Shown: in pieces, positions 34,572 to 37,176 of the stretch
How the letters are laid out: every line of letters starts with the position of its first letter
Position numbering within the stretch: position 1 is the first letter of the stretch
NCBI GenBank assembly: GCA_004124465.1
Contig: SCKS01000002.1
Location: 1 to 37,176, forward strand
DNA: 37,176 bases
Direction of reading: 5' to 3'
Source: Fidelibacterota bacterium
GTDB taxonomy: Bacteria > Fidelibacterota > Marinisomatia > Marinisomatales > S15-B10
Notes under the pieces: generated by a model
The model's database searches: none
Told to the model about the DNA's origin: nothing
Seen by the model: the letters and a program-made list of their open reading frames with translations, nothing else
Translations under genes and position numbers: made by a program

Positions 34572-36047
34572 TCAGTATGCCTTACCGAACACAACCTGAT
34601 ATTTTGCCGGTTTTCCGCTGTAAACACAGCTAAGGTCATCAACTTGTTGCTCGAATGGAATGCACCGAATAGTAGCCTTGGTCTCTTCCTGAATGGCCGC
34701 TTCTGTTTTGGGATCCCCATCCCAGCCACACTTCACAAATCCCGATTTCTCTTCAATGATGGATTTGAATTCATCATATGACTCTACTGTAAGGGTGTGC
34801 TCATCACGGAATGTTTTTGCCTGATTGTAGAGCGATTTTTGAATTTCATCCAGCAATCGTAAAATTTCTTCTCCTAACTTATCTTTAGGAACTGAAACCT
34901 TTTCCCCGCTGTCACGTCTCACCAGTGTCACCACATTTTGTTCCATGTCGCGGCTGCCCACTTCAAGCCGTACCGGCACCCCTTTCATCTCCCACTCATT
35001 GAACTTGAAACCGGGTGTAACACCATCACGGTCATCAACGTAACACCTAATACCTTCCGCCTTGACTGCTTCAAGCGTCCCGGTGAGATATTCCAAGACG
35101 GAGTTCACATCTTCCGCATTCTTGCCGATGGGAACTACCACCACCTGGTGCGGTGCAATGCGAGGCGGCAGACGTAACCCCTTATCATCGCCATGGACCA
35201 TGGCGATGGCTCCAATGAGACGTGTGGAAACGCCCCAACTTGTGGCATAAACATGTTCTTCGCGATTATCTTCTGTCTGAAATGTGACATCGAAAGCTTT
35301 GGCAAAATTTTGCCCGAGGTTATGTGAAGTCCCGGCTTGGAGTGCCCGGCAATCGCTCATCATCGCTTCGATGCAGTAAGTGTGTTCTGCACCGGCAAAT
35401 TTTTCTGCATCTGTTTTCAGCCCTGTAAAGACAGGTATGGCCATGACGTCCTCCGCCACTTCACGGTAAATCTCCAGAATCTTCTTCGCCTCTTCTTCAG
35501 CTTCTTCAGCTGTAGCGTGAGCGGTATGTCCTTCCTGCCAGAGGAATTCAGTTGTCCTAAGAAAGAGTCGTGTTCTCATCTCCCACCGAACCACATTGAC
35601 CCACTGGTTAATCAGAAGCGGAAGATCACGATAAGACTGAATCCACTTCTTGTACATTGCCCAGATGACCGTTTCGGAAGTAGGCCGAACGACAACTTCT
35701 TCCTCCAAAGCCGACTCTGGATCCACTACAAGGCCGTCCCCATCAGGATTAGCCATGAGGCGGTGATGAGTAACCACAGCACATTCTTTTGCAAAACCAG
35801 CCACATGTTCCGCTTCCTTACTTAGAAATGATTTAGGTATGAATAATGGGAAGTAAGCATTCACATGACCTGTGGCTTTAAATCGATTGTCAAAGGCACT
35901 CTTCACCGATTCCCAGAGAGAAAAACCGTAAGGCCGGATGACCATAGTCCCTTTTACCGGACCGTAGTCCGCCAGCTGCGCCTTGGTGATTACATCCGTG
36001 TACCACCGGCCATAATCTTCACTCTTTGCTGTTACACCTTTAGACAT
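34572..36047 (-). CDS. proS: Proline-tRNA ligase, archaeal/eukaryotic type
   Basis: Charges tRNA-Pro. The 491-residue protein is the archaeal/eukaryotic form: no insertion (editing) domain, RPYGFSLWESVKSAFDNRFK and RPTSETVIWAMYKKW as class II motifs 1 and 2, VHGDDKGLRLPPRIAPHQVVV leading into the anticodon domain, and a C-terminal tyrosine (FGKAY). The C-terminal zinc site is degenerate: only one cysteine of each expected pair remains (KCGWDG, RCIP, SCVYSGKP), a pattern I associate with Bacteroidetes. The region 36048-36112 upstream holds a small hairpin (CGATAA/TTATCG) that may end the ltaE transcript. Confidence 0.95.
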   Translation of the reverse strand: MSKGVTAKSEDYGRWYTDVITKAQLADYGPVKGTMVIRPYGFSLWESVKSAFDNRFKATGHVNAYFPLFIPKSFLSKEAEHVAGFAKECAVVTHHRLMANPDGDGLVVDPESALEEEVVVRPTSETVIWAMYKKWIQSYRDLPLLINQWVNVVRWEMRTRLFLRTTEFLWQEGHTAHATAEEAEEEAKKILEIYREVAEDVMAIPVFTGLKTDAEKFAGAEHTYCIEAMMSDCRALQAGTSHNLGQNFAKAFDVTFQTEDNREEHVYATSWGVSTRLIGAIAMVHGDDKGLRLPPRIAPHQVVVVPIGKNAEDVNSVLEYLTGTLEAVKAEGIRCYVDDRDGVTPGFKFNEWEMKGVPVRLEVGSRDMEQNVVTLVRRDSGEKVSVPKDKLGEEILRLLDEIQKSLYNQAKTFRDEHTLTVESYDEFKSIIEEKSGFVKCGWDGDPKTEAAIQEETKATIRCIPFEQQVDDLSCVYSGKPAKYQVVFGKAY

Positions 36048-36081
36048 CTGAATCTCATATTAGAACGGTGAGAATATACTT

Positions 36082-36099
36082 CGATAAGGAGGATTATCG
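36082..36099 (-). terminator. Small hairpin after threonine aldolase
   Basis: CGATAA and TTATCG form a perfect six-base stem around a six-base loop, 14 bases after the ltaE stop and 35 before the proS start. No run of T follows on the minus strand, so it is at best a weak terminator or an mRNA-stability element. Confidence 0.2.
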
Positions 36100-36112
36100 G
36101 AAAGCCAGCCTG

Positions 36113-37153
36113 TCAGGTTGACGCAAAGTAAGAAGAAAATTCTTTTATCGCCTTTTCAATTCCGTCACCATCCACGCCTCTATTGGCCACCATCCTGATA
36201 CGGGCCGGCCCCACGGCGAAAAACTGCACACCTCTCTCACCCATTGCTGTTACCACTTCATCCTGGGTTTTGTTGTCATCCGTGAGCTCGGCATAAACAA
36301 TATTGGTTTTGACATGATTAAGATCAACGGAAAGGCCGTCAATTTCAGAAATTCCTTCGGCAAGACGACGGGCATTAGCGTGATCATCCTCCAACCTGTC
36401 CACCATCTCATCCAGCGCAACAAGTCCCGATACGGCGAGAATTCCCGCCTGCCGCATACCACCACCAAGACCTTTTCGAAGTCGCCTTGCTTTGGCAATA
36501 AACTGAGCGGAACTGCAAATCACCGAACCGACGGGACAAGACAGGCCCTTTGATAAACAGAATGATACTGAATCGACATTTTCTGTCAGTGATTTAACAG
36601 TAGTGTCCAAGGCCACAGCTGCGTTAAAAATTCGGGCGCCATCTATATGAATTGGAAGACCGTGTTCTTTGGCAATCTTGGCAACGGCGTCAATGTAATC
36701 CTTGCTGATAGGAGCACCATAACAGACATTGTGGCTGTTCTCAAGACCAATGAGCTGCGTCTTTGGGAAATGTACATTGTCCGGTCTGATAGCTCCTTTT
36801 ATTTCGTCCAGATCAATAGTACCGTCATCGTGATTATTAAGGATCCGCGGGTGAACACCCCCGAAGGCCGCAATACCGCCAGCTTCATACATGTAGGTGT
36901 GGGCCTTGTCACCAAGAATCACTTCCGTTCCTCTATCGCAATGAGTCAGTACCGAGACCAGATTTGCCATGGTTCCACTGGGAACAAGGAGTGCTTTCTC
37001 CTTACCGAAAATACCCGCTGCTTTTTCCTCAAGTGCATTTACGGTCGGATCTTCTTCAAACACATCGTCTCCCAATTCAGCCACAGCCATAGCTTGTCGC
37101 ATTGACTCGGTGGGAAGTGTTACTGTGTCGCTGCGGAGATCAACTATTTCCAT
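36113..37153 (-). CDS. ltaE: Low-specificity L-threonine aldolase
   Basis: A PLP enzyme that splits threonine or allo-threonine to glycine and acetaldehyde. The 346-residue sequence begins VDLRSDTVTLP and carries VPSGTMANL, the ring-stacking His84-region (KAHTY), IHIDGARIFNAA with Asp171 and Arg174, and the PLP lysine Lys202 in CLSKGLSCPVGS. The ATG has AAGGTGA eight bases upstream. It is the first complete gene of the minus-strand run ending with the rhomboid. Confidence 0.93.
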   Translation of the reverse strand: MEIVDLRSDTVTLPTESMRQAMAVAELGDDVFEEDPTVNALEEKAAGIFGKEKALLVPSGTMANLVSVLTHCDRGTEVILGDKAHTYMYEAGGIAAFGGVHPRILNNHDDGTIDLDEIKGAIRPDNVHFPKTQLIGLENSHNVCYGAPISKDYIDAVAKIAKEHGLPIHIDGARIFNAAVALDTTVKSLTENVDSVSFCLSKGLSCPVGSVICSSAQFIAKARRLRKGLGGGMRQAGILAVSGLVALDEMVDRLEDDHANARRLAEGISEIDGLSVDLNHVKTNIVYAELTDDNKTQDEVVTAMGERGVQFFAVGPARIRMVANRGVDGDGIEKAIKEFSSYFAST

Positions 37154-37176
37154 AAATATTTCACCTTGTCTGGAAA

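Noticed and set aside
35337-35825. A 162-codon ORF opposite proS
   Set aside because: Antisense to the catalytic core of a clearly real tRNA ligase, with no recognisable motif.

Overview
The window reads as ordinary bacterial chromosome of moderate GC. It is densely packed with about 34 protein genes, and most genes within a run overlap or nearly touch. No tRNA, rRNA, insertion sequence, phage gene or CRISPR array was seen. Several traits suggest the FCB superphylum (Bacteroidetes/Chlorobi relatives, possibly Marinimicrobia/SAR406): an archaeal-type ProRS with a degenerate zinc site, promoters that fit TTTG-(20)-TAnnTT as well as the ordinary sigma-A pattern, weak Shine-Dalgarno (SD) sequences and frequent GTG/TTG starts. 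This placement is inference, not proof.

Layout. (1) 1-8388, minus strand: B12-binding mutase subunit, basic TPR protein, Xaa-Pro peptidase, YihX-like HAD phosphatase, PAP2 phosphatase, CsaA, homocysteine methyltransferase, a MarR regulator with a perfect palindrome at its start, MutY with an intact Nudix box, PlsC, a HAD phosphatase and a membrane protein cut by the window edge. (2) 8593-21829, plus strand: amidase, folC, rho, a Cas6-like gene, an aspartate-type aminotransferase and rpmE; then a hairpin terminator; then prfA, prmC, a UbiA prenyltransferase, dnaE and dtd. (3) 21830-22044: a gene-free stretch that may hold a relic of a MotA/MotB-type pair. (4) 22045-23707, minus strand: an FtsB/DivIC-like protein and enolase. 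(5) 23921-31283, plus strand: a surface-glycan cluster with two flippases, three glycosyltransferases and a polysaccharide deacetylase, followed by a Ppx/GppA phosphatase to 32213. (6) 32217-37153, minus strand: threonine aldolase, proS, recO, an esterase and a rhomboid protease.

How the genes work together. Most are core functions: transcription termination (Rho), translation termination (RF1 and its methylase PrmC), replication (DnaE), tRNA quality control (Dtd), repair (MutY, RecO), glycolysis (Eno) and wall remodelling (amidase, FtsB). The glycan cluster probably builds and exports an envelope polysaccharide.

The most unusual item is the gene at 12747-13649, seven bases after rho. It looks like a complete Cas6b-type RAMP protein: two characteristic halves and a C-terminal glycine-rich loop. 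It has no CRISPR array or other cas gene near it, and no histidine anywhere before its disordered tail. It may be a domesticated RNA-binding protein linked to Rho or RNA metabolism.
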